Positions 24,623 to 32,498 of a DNA stretch of 64,000 nt are shown here, one piece after another. The position numbers and the translations under genes are program-made. Positions within the stretch are counted from its first letter, which is position 1, and each line of letters begins with the position of its first letter. Source of the DNA: Caulobacter sp. (lineage in GTDB: Bacteria; Pseudomonadota; Alphaproteobacteria; Caulobacterales; Caulobacteraceae); NCBI RefSeq assembly GCF_017744445.1, contig NZ_JAGIBH010000014.1:1-64000 (forward strand), in the 5' to 3' direction. The notes beneath the pieces are model-generated. The model saw only the letters and a list, made by a program, of their open reading frames with translations, was not told the DNA's origin and did not search any database.

Positions 24623-25213
24623 ATGACCGAGCACGCGCGCTGCACCTGGAAGGGCATGAACGGCGACCCGTTCTACGAGGCCTATCACGACCACGAATGG
24701 GGCGTGCCCGAGTGGGACAGCCGCGCCCTGTGGGAGAAGCTCGTCCTGGACGGTTTCCAGGCCGGACTGTCGTGGATCACCATCCTGCGCAAGCGCGAGG
24801 CCTTCCGCGCCGCCTTCGCCGGCTTCGATCCGGAAAAGGTCGCCCGCTTCGACGAGACCGACCGCGCCCGGCTGATGGCCGACGCCGGCATCATCCGCTC
24901 GAACGGCAAGATCGACGCGGCCATCTTAGGCGCACGGATCTATTTGGACATGCGCGAGCGCGGCGAGGACTTCGGCCAGCTCCTGTGGGACATGGTCGGC
25001 GGCGCGCCGATCCAGAACCACTGGCAGGCCGGCCAGGTCCCGGCCGAGACGCCGCTGGCCGTCGAGATGTCCAAGGCCCTGAAGGCTCGAGGCTTCAAGT
25101 TCTGCGGCCCGGTGATCGTCTACGCCTTCATGCAGGCCACGGGGCTGGTCAACGACCACCTGGTGACCTGCTTCCGCCATGACGAGTGCAGGGCGATGGG
25201 CCATCGGCGCTGA
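24623..25213 (+). CDS. tag: DNA-3-methyladenine glycosylase I
   Basis: A 196-residue Tag-family glycosylase: RCTWKGMNGDPFYEAYHDHEWG at the N terminus (shown as RCTW and YHDHEWG), then LVLDGFQAGLSWITILRKRE with the helix-hairpin-helix region and GIIRSNGKIDAAI. The C-terminal FMQATGLVNDHLVTC carries the zinc-site histidine and cysteine. It removes 3-methyladenine from alkylated DNA. It stands alone, divergent to the small secreted protein gene. Confidence 0.95.
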   Translation: MTEHARCTWKGMNGDPFYEAYHDHEWGVPEWDSRALWEKLVLDGFQAGLSWITILRKREAFRAAFAGFDPEKVARFDETDRARLMADAGIIRSNGKIDAAILGARIYLDMRERGEDFGQLLWDMVGGAPIQNHWQAGQVPAETPLAVEMSKALKARGFKFCGPVIVYAFMQATGLVNDHLVTCFRHDECRAMGHRR

Positions 25214-25239
25214 CGGTGGATAGGTCGGCTAAGGGTGGA

Positions 25240-25390
25240 GCGCGGCCACCGCCGCTGGCCCGCACCTGACCGCTACGCGGTCGTCCGCCCCCAGAGGGGG
25301 CGGAAGGTGATCGCGCTCCTTCTTTCCCCTTAAAGGGGGAGGAGCGCGTCAGCGCGGGGGGCAAGTATGGGTGGAAGACCGACCTCGCTG
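25240..25390. repeat. Composite GC-rich palindromic repeat (family C, copy 1)
   Basis: A non-coding stretch containing the palindrome CCGCCCCC-AGA-GGGGGCGG (25285-25303) and a second pair CTCCTTCTTTCCCC / GGGGGAGGAG. It ends with GGGTGGAAGACCGACCTC. The same closing sequence, GGGTGGAAACCGACCTC, ends the second copy near 25.87 kb, giving a direct repeat on either side of a small membrane-protein gene. Confidence 0.6.
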
Positions 25391-25396
25391 CTGGCT

Positions 25397-25621
25397 TCAA
25401 TCCCGATCGTAAGCCAGACCTTCAAGCTTCCGGTCGATTCCGCACAGCACGAGTCCAGCAGCCCCAGCAAACGCGAAGTAGAACGCCTTGATCAGTGGGG
25501 GGAAAACCCTCGCGACCGCGTGGTCGATAATGCCAATCGCAACGCCGGCAGCGAGCGCTATTGCGCCCATCATGAACGAAGCCACTGAAGCGGCCAAAAG
25601 AACCCTGCGCGCGAGCACCAT
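25397..25621 (-). CDS. Small membrane protein, unknown
   Basis: A 74-residue frame with two hydrophobic helices (LLAASVASFMMGAIALAAGVA and FYFAFAGAAGLVLCG, the first shortened here to ASVASFMMGAIALAAGVA). Base composition is clearly less GC-rich than its neighbours. No family is recognised and the ribosome-binding site is weak. It is bracketed by two copies of a composite repeat, which raises the possibility of insertion as a unit. It may be a real gene or a remnant. Confidence 0.5.
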   Translation of the reverse strand: MVLARRVLLAASVASFMMGAIALAAGVAIGIIDHAVARVFPPLIKAFYFAFAGAAGLVLCGIDRKLEGLAYDRD

Positions 25622-25699
25622 CGTAGAACCCCAATAAACAACCCTAGGTAAATCCGTTCCATTTGAGGGACAAGGCCCGCCATGGGTTGAGAGCGGACC

Positions 25700-25876
25700 T
25701 ACGTGGGTCCTTCTCCCCTTGCGGGAGAAGGTGTCGCCGTCAGGCGACGGATGAGGGGTCGAAAGGCCTATCCGGATAGCGGAGCGCAACCCCTCACCCG
25801 ACCTGCTTCGCAGGCCACCCTCTCCCTCAAGGGGAGAGGGATGCGCGTCCGCCAAGGGTGGAAACCGACCTCACTC
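25700..25876. repeat. Composite palindromic repeat (family C, copy 2)
   Basis: Contains TTCTCCC-CTTGC-GGGAGAA (25711-25729), CCGTCAGGCGACGG and CCCTCTCCC-TCAAG-GGGAGAGGG (25818-25840), with ATGAGGGG and CCCCTCA between them, and ends GGGTGGAAACCGACCTC. It is a chain of small hairpins rather than one long one. It overlaps the last codons of the convergent hypothetical gene ending at 25871 by a few bases. Confidence 0.65.
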
Positions 25877-26230
25877 TAGAGGCCGGCAGCACTCTTTCTC
25901 GAATATCAGCCAAGACGACTTCGATGGCGGCGCGTGGGTGCGCCACCACGTCGCCGCGTCCGGGGCCTGGCGTTCCAGCGCCTCGATCGCGTCGATCGCC
26001 TTCACGAAATAGCCGCTGGTCACGACCGGACGGCCACGCCGCCCGGCCTCGAAATCACCCAGGGTGATTGGCGGCGGCCCGCTGAGGACGCCATGGCCGA
26101 GCGTGGTCTCAGGCCCCTGCTGATCCGGCGCGATCGAAAGCTCAAGACCGACCCATCGCTCTCGCACCCAGAGGGGCGCTTCTCCCTCTGGAACGGCGAC
26201 GATACGCACCCGTCTGGACTGACCTGTCAT
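25871..26230 (-). CDS. Hypothetical protein
   Basis: A 119-residue protein with no signal peptide or membrane helix. Segments such as VRIVAVPEGEAPLWVRERWVG and VTSGYFVKAIDAIEAL look like ordinary folded protein, and codon use is similar to the surrounding genes. No family recognised. Its C-terminal region (KECCRPLE) runs into the end of the composite repeat. It is 27 bases from the DsbA-like gene upstream and may share its transcript. Confidence 0.7.
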   Translation of the reverse strand: MTGQSRRVRIVAVPEGEAPLWVRERWVGLELSIAPDQQGPETTLGHGVLSGPPPITLGDFEAGRRGRPVVTSGYFVKAIDAIEALERQAPDAATWWRTHAPPSKSSWLIFEKECCRPLE

Positions 26231-26257
26231 CTCGCCGCCTCGGGGCGCGCCGGCCCC

Positions 26258-26866
26258 TTACTTGCCCGCATTCTCGATCGCCGCGTCGATCTCGGCCAGG
26301 GTGTGATAGCCCGGCTCCATCTTGCGGCCGTTGATCTCGAAGGTCGGGGTGGCGTTGATGTCGTGGGCCTTGGCGTTGTTCTGCACGCGGGTGTTCAGGG
26401 CCGTCATCTGGGCCTCGTCGCTGACGCACTTCTCGAACTGGTCCTGGCTCATGCCGACCGACTTGGCGATGTCCGACAGGGTCTCGCGCGGCGAGTAGAA
26501 GATCCCCGGCTGGGCGGCGAAGATCGCGTCGTTGACGGCGAAGTACTTGTCCTTGCCCGCGCAGCGCGCCAGCAGGAAGCCGCCCGCGGCCACGGTGACC
26601 TCCTCGGTCCCCCCGACCAGCATCTCGCGGAACACGTAGTGCACCTTGCCGGTGTCGACATACTTGGCCTTGAAGGCCGGATAGACCTCGGCCTGCCATT
26701 TGGCGCAGACCGGGCAGCCGACCGAGGCGTATTCGACGACCGTGATCTTGGCGTCCTTGTTGCCCATCTCCATGTCGTCCGGCAGGGCCTGATAGGCTTT
26801 CGGCTGGCCGCAGGCCGCCAGGGCCAGAGCCATCAACGCGGCGACCGCGATCTTCACACTACGCAT
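26258..26866 (-). CDS. DsbA-like thioredoxin-fold lipoprotein (CPVC)
   Basis: A 202-residue protein with a lipoprotein signal (ALALAAC, lipidated Cys19) and a thioredoxin_4/DsbA-like domain. The active site is CPVC within VVEYASVGCPVCAKW, and a cis-proline loop follows in NATPTFEING. It should act as a thiol oxidoreductase tethered on the periplasmic side of a membrane. It is clearly a paralogue of the two dsbA genes near 36 kb (same VVEYASV-CP-C-KW start and RCAGKDKYF segment). Its neighbours give no partner. Confidence 0.9.
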   Translation of the reverse strand: MRSVKIAVAALMALALAACGQPKAYQALPDDMEMGNKDAKITVVEYASVGCPVCAKWQAEVYPAFKAKYVDTGKVHYVFREMLVGGTEEVTVAAGGFLLARCAGKDKYFAVNDAIFAAQPGIFYSPRETLSDIAKSVGMSQDQFEKCVSDEAQMTALNTRVQNNAKAHDINATPTFEINGRKMEPGYHTLAEIDAAIENAGK

Positions 26867-26940
26867 CGACTGGAGTTCCTCCCTGAACCGGAAGCGACAC
26901 CATACGGGCGGTTGTGTCCTCCGCAAGGCGCACGCCGCGC

Positions 26941-27468
26941 CTATCCAGCGACCTGCGCCTTGGTGATGGCGCAGTCCCCGTGGTCCCAGGCGCCGTCGAC
27001 CCGGCCCATATCGACCGCCGCGAAGACCAGGCTGCCACCGGCCGATACGACCGCATGGACGGTGGCCGAGACCTCGCCGCCCGGCATCCGGCAACGCACC
27101 GTCGGATCCCGCAGCGGCAGGCCTGAGATGTTGTCCGCCCGCCCGGTGGCGAGCAGCGAGCCCGTCTTGCCGCGGATGAAGGTCACCTTGCCCAGGGTCA
27201 GATAGTTTTCGGGATGGGCGCGGACCAGGGCCGGCTCGGGCAGGTTCGCCGGCCGCGCCGGGATGACGAGCTTGGGCGCCGGCGTATCGTCCGGCCGGGT
27301 CACGGCGGTCAGCGCGCCGCCGGCCACGAACACCACGACGAATGCGACCAGCGCCCGCGCGGGCGTGCCGACCAGCGACCAGCGCGGCCGCGGCTTGAAC
27401 ACCAGGAAGAACGCTCCGGCCGAAGCGGTCAGCCACAGCAGCGGCACGGCGTAGGTCAGCAGCGTCAT
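26941..27468 (-). CDS. Membrane-anchored hypothetical protein
   Basis: A 175-residue protein with two N-terminal transmembrane segments (LLTYAVPLLWLTASAGAFFL and ALVAFVVVFVAGGAL) and a C-terminal domain of about 100 residues outside the membrane that contains two cysteines (VRCRMPGG and HGDCAI). The domain TGRADNISGLPLRDPTVRC is reminiscent of FxLYD-like or other small beta-sandwich domains, but I cannot assign it. It sits 45 bases beyond the GH16 stop. Confidence 0.72.
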   Translation of the reverse strand: MTLLTYAVPLLWLTASAGAFFLVFKPRPRWSLVGTPARALVAFVVVFVAGGALTAVTRPDDTPAPKLVIPARPANLPEPALVRAHPENYLTLGKVTFIRGKTGSLLATGRADNISGLPLRDPTVRCRMPGGEVSATVHAVVSAGGSLVFAAVDMGRVDGAWDHGDCAITKAQVAG

Positions 27469-27493
27469 GAGAGGTCCCCCGGCTCGCTTCTAG

Positions 27494-27523
27494 AGCGGCC
27501 GTGCGCTGCGCACTAGGGCCGCT
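27494..27523 (-). terminator. Hairpin at the end of the GH16 gene
   Basis: AGCGGCC / GGCCGCT arms with an inner GTGCGC-T-GCGCAC pair. It spans the stop codon of the GH16 gene (TAG at 27513-27515). There is no T-run, so it may be a processing or Rho-related structure rather than a classical terminator. Confidence 0.4.
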
Positions 27524-28406
27524 GGCTGACCCGCACCCAATCGACCTCCATCGTCGCCGGCAGGGCCGCCTCGTCGACGCCCTTGGCATTGGCGCCCTCG
27601 GGCCAGCGGCCGCCGAAGGCCAGGTTCAGGATCAGGTGGAAGGGCTGGTCGAACGGCGCGGCGCCGACCGGCTGGTCGTCGCGCTTCCAGTCAGCGGCCT
27701 TGGCCTGAGCGTACTGTTGTCCGTCCACGAACCAGGTGATCGCCTCGGGCGTCCACTCGACGGCGTAGACATGGAAGCCGTCCGGCGAGGCGGGCATGGG
27801 CGTGCTCGTACTGACCTGCTTGTGCGCCCCGGCCGCGTCGCCGGCGAAATGGATCGTGCCGAAGATCCGGTTCTCGCGACCGCCCTCGCAACCCGGCCCC
27901 ATCTGAGGACAGGCCGCGCCCAGGTTCACGGTTTCCAGGATGTCGATCTCCCCGGACTTGGGCCAGCCGCCATAGGTCGACAGCTCGGGCATCATCCAGA
28001 TCGCCGGCCACACGCCCTGGCCGCCCGGAACCCGCGCCCGCGCCTCGAACTTTCCGTAGCGCCAGCTGGCTAGGCCCTGGGTCAGGACCTTGCCCGAGGC
28101 GTAGTCGCCGGTCTTCATCGGCCCGGTCGGACCGGCCCAGGGATTGGCCAGGCCCCGGGTCTTGCGCTTGATCGTGGTCAGCCGCAGCAGGCCGTCCTTG
28201 ACCGACACCGTCTCGGGGCTGAGCTCGTAGCACTGGCGCTCGTCATTGCCGCCGCCGCCGCAGTCGGCGGCATGGGTCCACTTGGCCGGGTCCAGCCGGT
28301 CGCCGTCGAACTCGTCGGACCAGACCTGTTTCCATTCCTCTTGCGCATGAACGGGCGCGGCTGCGGACAATAGGGCGAGGGCGGCGACGATCGACTTGAT
28401 ACTCAT
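27513..28406 (-). CDS. Secreted GH16 family glucanase
   Basis: A 297-residue protein with a signal peptide (cleavage near VHA-QE, residue 21). The GH16 catalytic motif GEIDILE supplies Glu153 (nucleophile), Asp155 and Glu158 (acid/base); FDGDRLDPAKW and WTPEAITWFVDGQQY are other family landmarks. It would cut beta-1,3 or beta-1,3-1,4 glucan or a related polymer outside the cytoplasm. Five cysteines fall in the first half (CGGGGNDERQC, ACPQMGPGC). Its start overlaps the stop of the acyltransferase gene by four bases (ATGA), linking it to polysaccharide modification. Confidence 0.92.
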   Translation of the reverse strand: MSIKSIVAALALLSAAAPVHAQEEWKQVWSDEFDGDRLDPAKWTHAADCGGGGNDERQCYELSPETVSVKDGLLRLTTIKRKTRGLANPWAGPTGPMKTGDYASGKVLTQGLASWRYGKFEARARVPGGQGVWPAIWMMPELSTYGGWPKSGEIDILETVNLGAACPQMGPGCEGGRENRIFGTIHFAGDAAGAHKQVSTSTPMPASPDGFHVYAVEWTPEAITWFVDGQQYAQAKAADWKRDDQPVGAAPFDQPFHLILNLAFGGRWPEGANAKGVDEAALPATMEVDWVRVSQRP

Positions 28407-30382
28407 GACCCCGGATGCTCAAGCGCCTGCCACCCCGCGTCAAGCCAGGCCGGAACCAGTCGCCGCGCGCCCGAGGCGCTGAGGTGGTCGTCGTCGAAAT
28501 AGATCGGTTCGCCGTCCATCATCGATAGGCATCGGCCGTGGACGCACAGGGTCTGCGACGGGAACACCGCCGTGACGCCCCGACGATCCTGGATCGCCGC
28601 GCGGATCGCATCCTCGGCCGGACCGGCGCGAGAAAGAGGCAGCTCGGCGTCGACGCTGGCGCAGCGCGCCCGGTCCAGACCAAGCTGGGCGGACTGCCCC
28701 AGACATTCCGGCGCGCCCAGGGTCAGCTCCGGAACCGGACCGACGATCAGCACCCGCAGGTCGGGACGCCGCTGGGCGATGGCCCGCAGCGTGCGACCCA
28801 GCGCACCCGACAGACGCGCCCGCTTGCCATCCGCCTCCATCGTCACGCGCGGCGAGTTGACGTCGTAGAACGGCGGGGCGTCGCGATAGAGCGGCCAGCG
28901 CGCCGACAGCACCAGCAGCTTCAGGCGCTTGTCCGCCGTGATCCGGTCCAGCACCTGGTCGGCGGCCGCCTCGCACTCCAGCTTGAAGCGGTACATCGTC
29001 CGGACACTGACGCCGACCAGCGGCGGGCAGCCGCCGCGCGCCACCTCGCGGACGCTCCAGCCCCGCGCCACGGCCCAGTTCATGACACCCGGAGTCACGG
29101 CGTCGGCGTGGGAGTCGCCCCAGACCAGGACGTCGTCGCCCTCCACGTTGGACTTCGCGCCGAAGCGGCAGACGTCGTCCCCGCCACGCTTTTCGAAACA
29201 GGCCTTGCGGGCCGGATTGACGTCGGTCTCCTCCAGGTCCGCCAGCGCCTTGGCGTCGGGCGACAGGCGGCCCGGCAGGCCCTGGGTGAAGAACAGCAGC
29301 GCGCCCACGGCGATCGGCGCCAGCAGGGGCAGCAGCATCAGGCCCAGGCGCCGCCAGGGCCGGTCGGTCCGTCCTTGCCGGAACGGCTGCTCGACGAAGC
29401 GCCAGCTCAGGATCGCCAGCACCAGCGCCAGACCGACCAGGCCCAGGCGCTGGAGCATGGTCAGCGGCTGTTGGGCGACATCGGCGGCCAGAACCAGCAG
29501 CGGCCAATGCCACAGATAGAGCGAATACGAGACCTTCCCCAGCCCGACCACCGGCGCCAGGCGCAGCGGGGCCAAGCCAGGGTAAGCGCCCGATCCGCTC
29601 CAGACCAGCAGCGCCGTCCCCAGGCAGACCGGAATCGCCGACAGCCCCGGAAAGGGACTGGCCTCGTTCAGCCAGATGAGGCTGCCGGCGATCGCCAGCC
29701 CGCCCAGGATCCCGGCCAGCTTGGCCGTGGTCCGATCCTGCGGCGGCTTGACCAGGCCCAGGGCCAGCACCCCGCCGGCCAGGAACTCCCACGCTCGCAT
29801 CGGCAGGCCGAAGAAGGCCCAGTTGCTGGCGACCATCGCCTGGGCCAGCACGAGTGAGCCAACCAGCAGTAGCAAGGCCAGACTGGCCCGCAGGCCCCGC
29901 AACGGCTTCAGCGACAGCAGCGCGATCAGCGCCGGCCAGACCAGGTAGAACTGCTCCTCCACGCCCAGCGACCACAGATGCAGCAGCGGGTTCTGCTGGG
30001 CGCCCGGCGCGAAGTATCCGGCGGTCTGGGTGAACAGGATGTTGGTCAGAAACAGGCCCGAGGCCGCCGTCGCCGCCCCGGTCATGGCCAGCAGGCGCGG
30101 CATCTCGATCCACGCCGCCAGCGCCGCCGTGACCAGCACCGCCAGCAGATAAGCCGGCACGATCCGCCGCGCCCGCCGCAGGTAGAACCCGCCCCACGAG
30201 AAGCTGCCGCCATCGCGAGCCTCAGCGATCAGCCGCGTGATCAGGTAGCCCGAGATGACGAAGAACACGTCCACCCCGACGAAGCCGCCGGGCAGCAGGC
30301 TCGGAAAGGCGTGGTGGATGACGATCGCCGCCACCGCCACGGCCCGCAGCCCGTCGATGTCGCGCCGATACTCCAGATCCAT
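28403..30382 (-). CDS. Acyltransferase-3 / SGNH fusion protein (OafA-like)
   Basis: A 659-residue protein with an N-terminal membrane acyltransferase-3 domain (YRRDIDGLRAVAVAAIVIHH at the start with the conserved DGLRA and histidine; about ten helices to residue 340) and a C-terminal periplasmic SGNH domain starting near residue 410, with block I VWGDSHADA and the closing DDDHLSASGA. This layout is that of O-antigen or exopolysaccharide O-acetyltransferases. The start MDLEYRRD is the family start. It is translationally coupled to the GH16 glucanase, suggesting joint work on a cell-surface glucan. Confidence 0.92.
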   Translation of the reverse strand: MDLEYRRDIDGLRAVAVAAIVIHHAFPSLLPGGFVGVDVFFVISGYLITRLIAEARDGGSFSWGGFYLRRARRIVPAYLLAVLVTAALAAWIEMPRLLAMTGAATAASGLFLTNILFTQTAGYFAPGAQQNPLLHLWSLGVEEQFYLVWPALIALLSLKPLRGLRASLALLLLVGSLVLAQAMVASNWAFFGLPMRAWEFLAGGVLALGLVKPPQDRTTAKLAGILGGLAIAGSLIWLNEASPFPGLSAIPVCLGTALLVWSGSGAYPGLAPLRLAPVVGLGKVSYSLYLWHWPLLVLAADVAQQPLTMLQRLGLVGLALVLAILSWRFVEQPFRQGRTDRPWRRLGLMLLPLLAPIAVGALLFFTQGLPGRLSPDAKALADLEETDVNPARKACFEKRGGDDVCRFGAKSNVEGDDVLVWGDSHADAVTPGVMNWAVARGWSVREVARGGCPPLVGVSVRTMYRFKLECEAAADQVLDRITADKRLKLLVLSARWPLYRDAPPFYDVNSPRVTMEADGKRARLSGALGRTLRAIAQRRPDLRVLIVGPVPELTLGAPECLGQSAQLGLDRARCASVDAELPLSRAGPAEDAIRAAIQDRRGVTAVFPSQTLCVHGRCLSMMDGEPIYFDDDHLSASGARRLVPAWLDAGWQALEHPGS

Positions 30383-30502
30383 GCTCGCCCCCGAAACTAC
30401 AGTCGTAATCACGGTGAGCGACGCGACGCCCGATCGTCAATAGAAATTATTACGCCCGTAAACTTCTTTCCCGTCCTCCCGAACACGCCTAAACACCGGC
30501 TC

Positions 30503-31141
30503 ATGCGCACCGGGCCCGACATGATGCTGGAACTGGCCTGCGGACAGGGTCCTGTCTGCGGGGTGGACGAGGCCGGACGCGGTCCCTGGGCCGGGCCAGT
30601 CAGCGCCGGCGCGGTGATCCTGGATCCCGACCGCATCCCCAAGGGCCTCAACGACTCCAAGAAACTGACCGCCAAGGCCCGCGCGGCCCTGGAGGAGGAG
30701 ATCAAGGCCGTCGCCATCTCATGGTGCGTGGGCATGGCCTCGATCGAGGAGATCGCGCAGCTGAACATCCTGCACGCCGCCGGCCTGGCCATGCGCCGCG
30801 CGGTCGAGGGCCTGCACGTGACGCCGGTCTTCGCCCTGGTCGACGGCAATTACCGCTTCCCACTGCCGTGCGAGGTCAAGACCGTGGTCAAGGGCGACAG
30901 CCTGTCGTGCTCGATCGCCGCCGCCTCGATCCTGGCCAAGGAAGCCCGCGACCGGATCATGGTCGAGATGGACGCGGTCTATCCCGGCTACGGCTTCGCC
31001 GGCCACAAGGGCTACCACGCCCCGATCCACGTCGAAGGCCTGCGCAAGCTTGGCCCTTCGCCGATCCACCGCCTGGGCTGGGCCCCGGTGAAGGCGGCCC
31101 TGGCCGGCGAGCTCGGCGTGACCGAAGCGCTAGATCTTTGA
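30503..31141 (+). CDS. rnhB: Ribonuclease HII
   Basis: A 212-residue RNase HII: GVDEAGRGPWAGPV carries the first two acidic residues (Asp22, Glu23), followed by LNDSKKLTAKAR, ALVDGNYRF with the third aspartate, and KGDSLSCSIAAASILAKEARD. It removes RNA from RNA-DNA hybrids and single ribonucleotides. The ATG at MRTGPDMML was taken; a second ATG six codons on is possible. The next gene is ccrM, 137 bases downstream on the same strand, an order known in Caulobacter. Confidence 0.94.
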   Translation: MRTGPDMMLELACGQGPVCGVDEAGRGPWAGPVSAGAVILDPDRIPKGLNDSKKLTAKARAALEEEIKAVAISWCVGMASIEEIAQLNILHAAGLAMRRAVEGLHVTPVFALVDGNYRFPLPCEVKTVVKGDSLSCSIAAASILAKEARDRIMVEMDAVYPGYGFAGHKGYHAPIHVEGLRKLGPSPIHRLGWAPVKAALAGELGVTEALDL

Positions 31142-31153
31142 TCATCCACAAGT

Positions 31154-31278
31154 TTTGAGTCTGACCAGACTCAAATGGTCGCTTCCGGGTAGAGTTAACG
31201 CCCCGCTAACCACGTCTGATCACCTGGCATTTACCAGCAAGACTCATGATTCCGTTCGCTTTCTAAAGGAACGGGACC
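31154..31278 (+). promoter_or_regulatory. ccrM promoter/leader with CtrA-like box and four GANTC sites
   Basis: Within 125 bases there are four GANTC sites: GAGTC and GACTC (31157-31161, 31168-31172) forming the inverted repeat TTTGAGTC-TGACCA-GACTCAAA, and GACTC and GATTC (31241-31245, 31248-31252) three bases apart close to the start codon. Between them lies TTAACGCCCCGCTAA (31195-31209), one base off the CtrA consensus TTAA-N7-TTAA. In C. crescentus, CtrA activates ccrM late in the cycle and GANTC methylation of the leader limits it; the site layout here fits that model. Confidence 0.8.
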
Positions 31279-32355
31279 ATGAAGTTCGGGCCGGAAACCA
31301 TCATCCTGGGTGACTGCATCGAGCAGATGAACGCCCTGCCGGAGAAGTCGGTCGACCTGATCTTCGCCGATCCACCCTACAACCTGCAGCTGGGCGGCGA
31401 CCTGCTGCGTCCCGACAATTCCAAGGTCGACGCGGTCGACGACCACTGGGACCAGTTCGAGAGCTTCGCCGCCTATGACAAGTTCACCCGCGAGTGGCTG
31501 AAGGCCGCCCGCCGCGTCCTGAAGGATGACGGCGCCATCTGGGTGATCGGCAGCTATCACAACATCTTCCGCGTCGGCGTGGCCGTGCAGGACCTGGGCT
31601 TCTGGATCCTGAACGACATCGTCTGGCGCAAGTCCAACCCGATGCCCAACTTCAAGGGCACCCGCTTCGCCAATGCTCACGAGACCCTGATCTGGGCCTC
31701 CAAGAGCCAGAACGCCAAGCGCTACACCTTCAACTACGACGCCCTGAAGATGGCCAATGACGAGGTGCAGATGCGCTCGGACTGGACCATCCCGCTGTGC
31801 ACCGGCGAAGAGCGCATCAAGGGCGCCGACGGCCAGAAGGCGCACCCGACCCAGAAGCCGGAAGCGCTGCTCTATCGGGTCATCATGTCGACGACCAAGC
31901 CGGGCGACGTGATCCTGGATCCGTTCTTCGGCGTCGGCACCACCGGCGCGGCCGCCAAGCGCCTGGGCCGCAAGTTCATCGGCATCGAGCGCGAAGCCGA
32001 ATATCTCGAACACGCCAAGACCCGCATCGCCAAGGTCGTGCCGATCGCCCCAGAAGACCTGGAAGTCATGGGTTCCAAGCGCGCCGAGCCGCGCGTGCCC
32101 TTCGGCACGATCATCGAGAACGGCCTGCTGTCGCCGGGCGACACCCTCTACTGCAGCAAGGGCGCCCACGCCGCCAAGGTGCGCCCGGACGGCTCGATCA
32201 CGGTCGGCGACCTGTCGGGCTCGATCCACAAGATCGGCGCCCTGGTGCAGTCGGCCCCCGCCTGCAACGGCTGGACCTACTGGCACTTCAAGACCGACGC
32301 TGGCCTGGCGCCGATTGATGTGCTGCGGGCCCAGGTGCGCGCGGGGATGAACTAG
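31279..32355 (+). CDS. ccrM: Cell-cycle regulated adenine methyltransferase CcrM
   Basis: A 358-residue beta-class N6-adenine methyltransferase, the exact length of the Caulobacter enzyme. The catalytic motif DPPY is at 31-34, and the cofactor motif DPFFGVGTTGAAAKRLGR follows the target-recognition part, the order expected for the beta class. The C-terminal 80 residues (FGTIIENGLLSPGDTLYC onward) form the RAMA-type DNA-binding domain needed for GANTC recognition. It methylates hemimethylated GANTC at the end of replication. The AAAGGAACGG before the ATG is a usable ribosome-binding site. There is no cognate restriction gene. Confidence 0.97.
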   Translation: MKFGPETIILGDCIEQMNALPEKSVDLIFADPPYNLQLGGDLLRPDNSKVDAVDDHWDQFESFAAYDKFTREWLKAARRVLKDDGAIWVIGSYHNIFRVGVAVQDLGFWILNDIVWRKSNPMPNFKGTRFANAHETLIWASKSQNAKRYTFNYDALKMANDEVQMRSDWTIPLCTGEERIKGADGQKAHPTQKPEALLYRVIMSTTKPGDVILDPFFGVGTTGAAAKRLGRKFIGIEREAEYLEHAKTRIAKVVPIAPEDLEVMGSKRAEPRVPFGTIIENGLLSPGDTLYCSKGAHAAKVRPDGSITVGDLSGSIHKIGALVQSAPACNGWTYWHFKTDAGLAPIDVLRAQVRAGMN

Positions 32356-32418
32356 GCCTCGTAGGCCTGGCGCTCATAACCCGGTCGCCGCCGAAAGGCT
32401 GGAGGCCGGCTTTCGCCG

Positions 32419-32449
32419 CTGAGGCGGACGTTGCCGTCGTCCGCCTCAG
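32419..32449. terminator. Perfect GC hairpin after ccrM
   Basis: Twelve-base arms CTGAGGCGGACG / CGTCCGCCTCAG with loop TTGCCGT lie 64 bases beyond the ccrM stop and before the convergent membrane-protein gene. No U-run follows, so classification as an intrinsic terminator is tentative. Confidence 0.55.
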
Positions 32450-32498
32450 ACCTAGCTCCCCCCAAAAGGCTACCAAGACCCTTAGCTCATCGGGCGGA

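Noticed and set aside
25250..25876. CRISPR-like array from repeated hairpins
   Set aside because: The hairpins differ from each other and are not regularly spaced; there are no cas genes.
32419..32449. Riboswitch or attenuator in the ccrM 3' region
   Set aside because: A simple perfect hairpin after the gene; best treated as a terminator-like structure.
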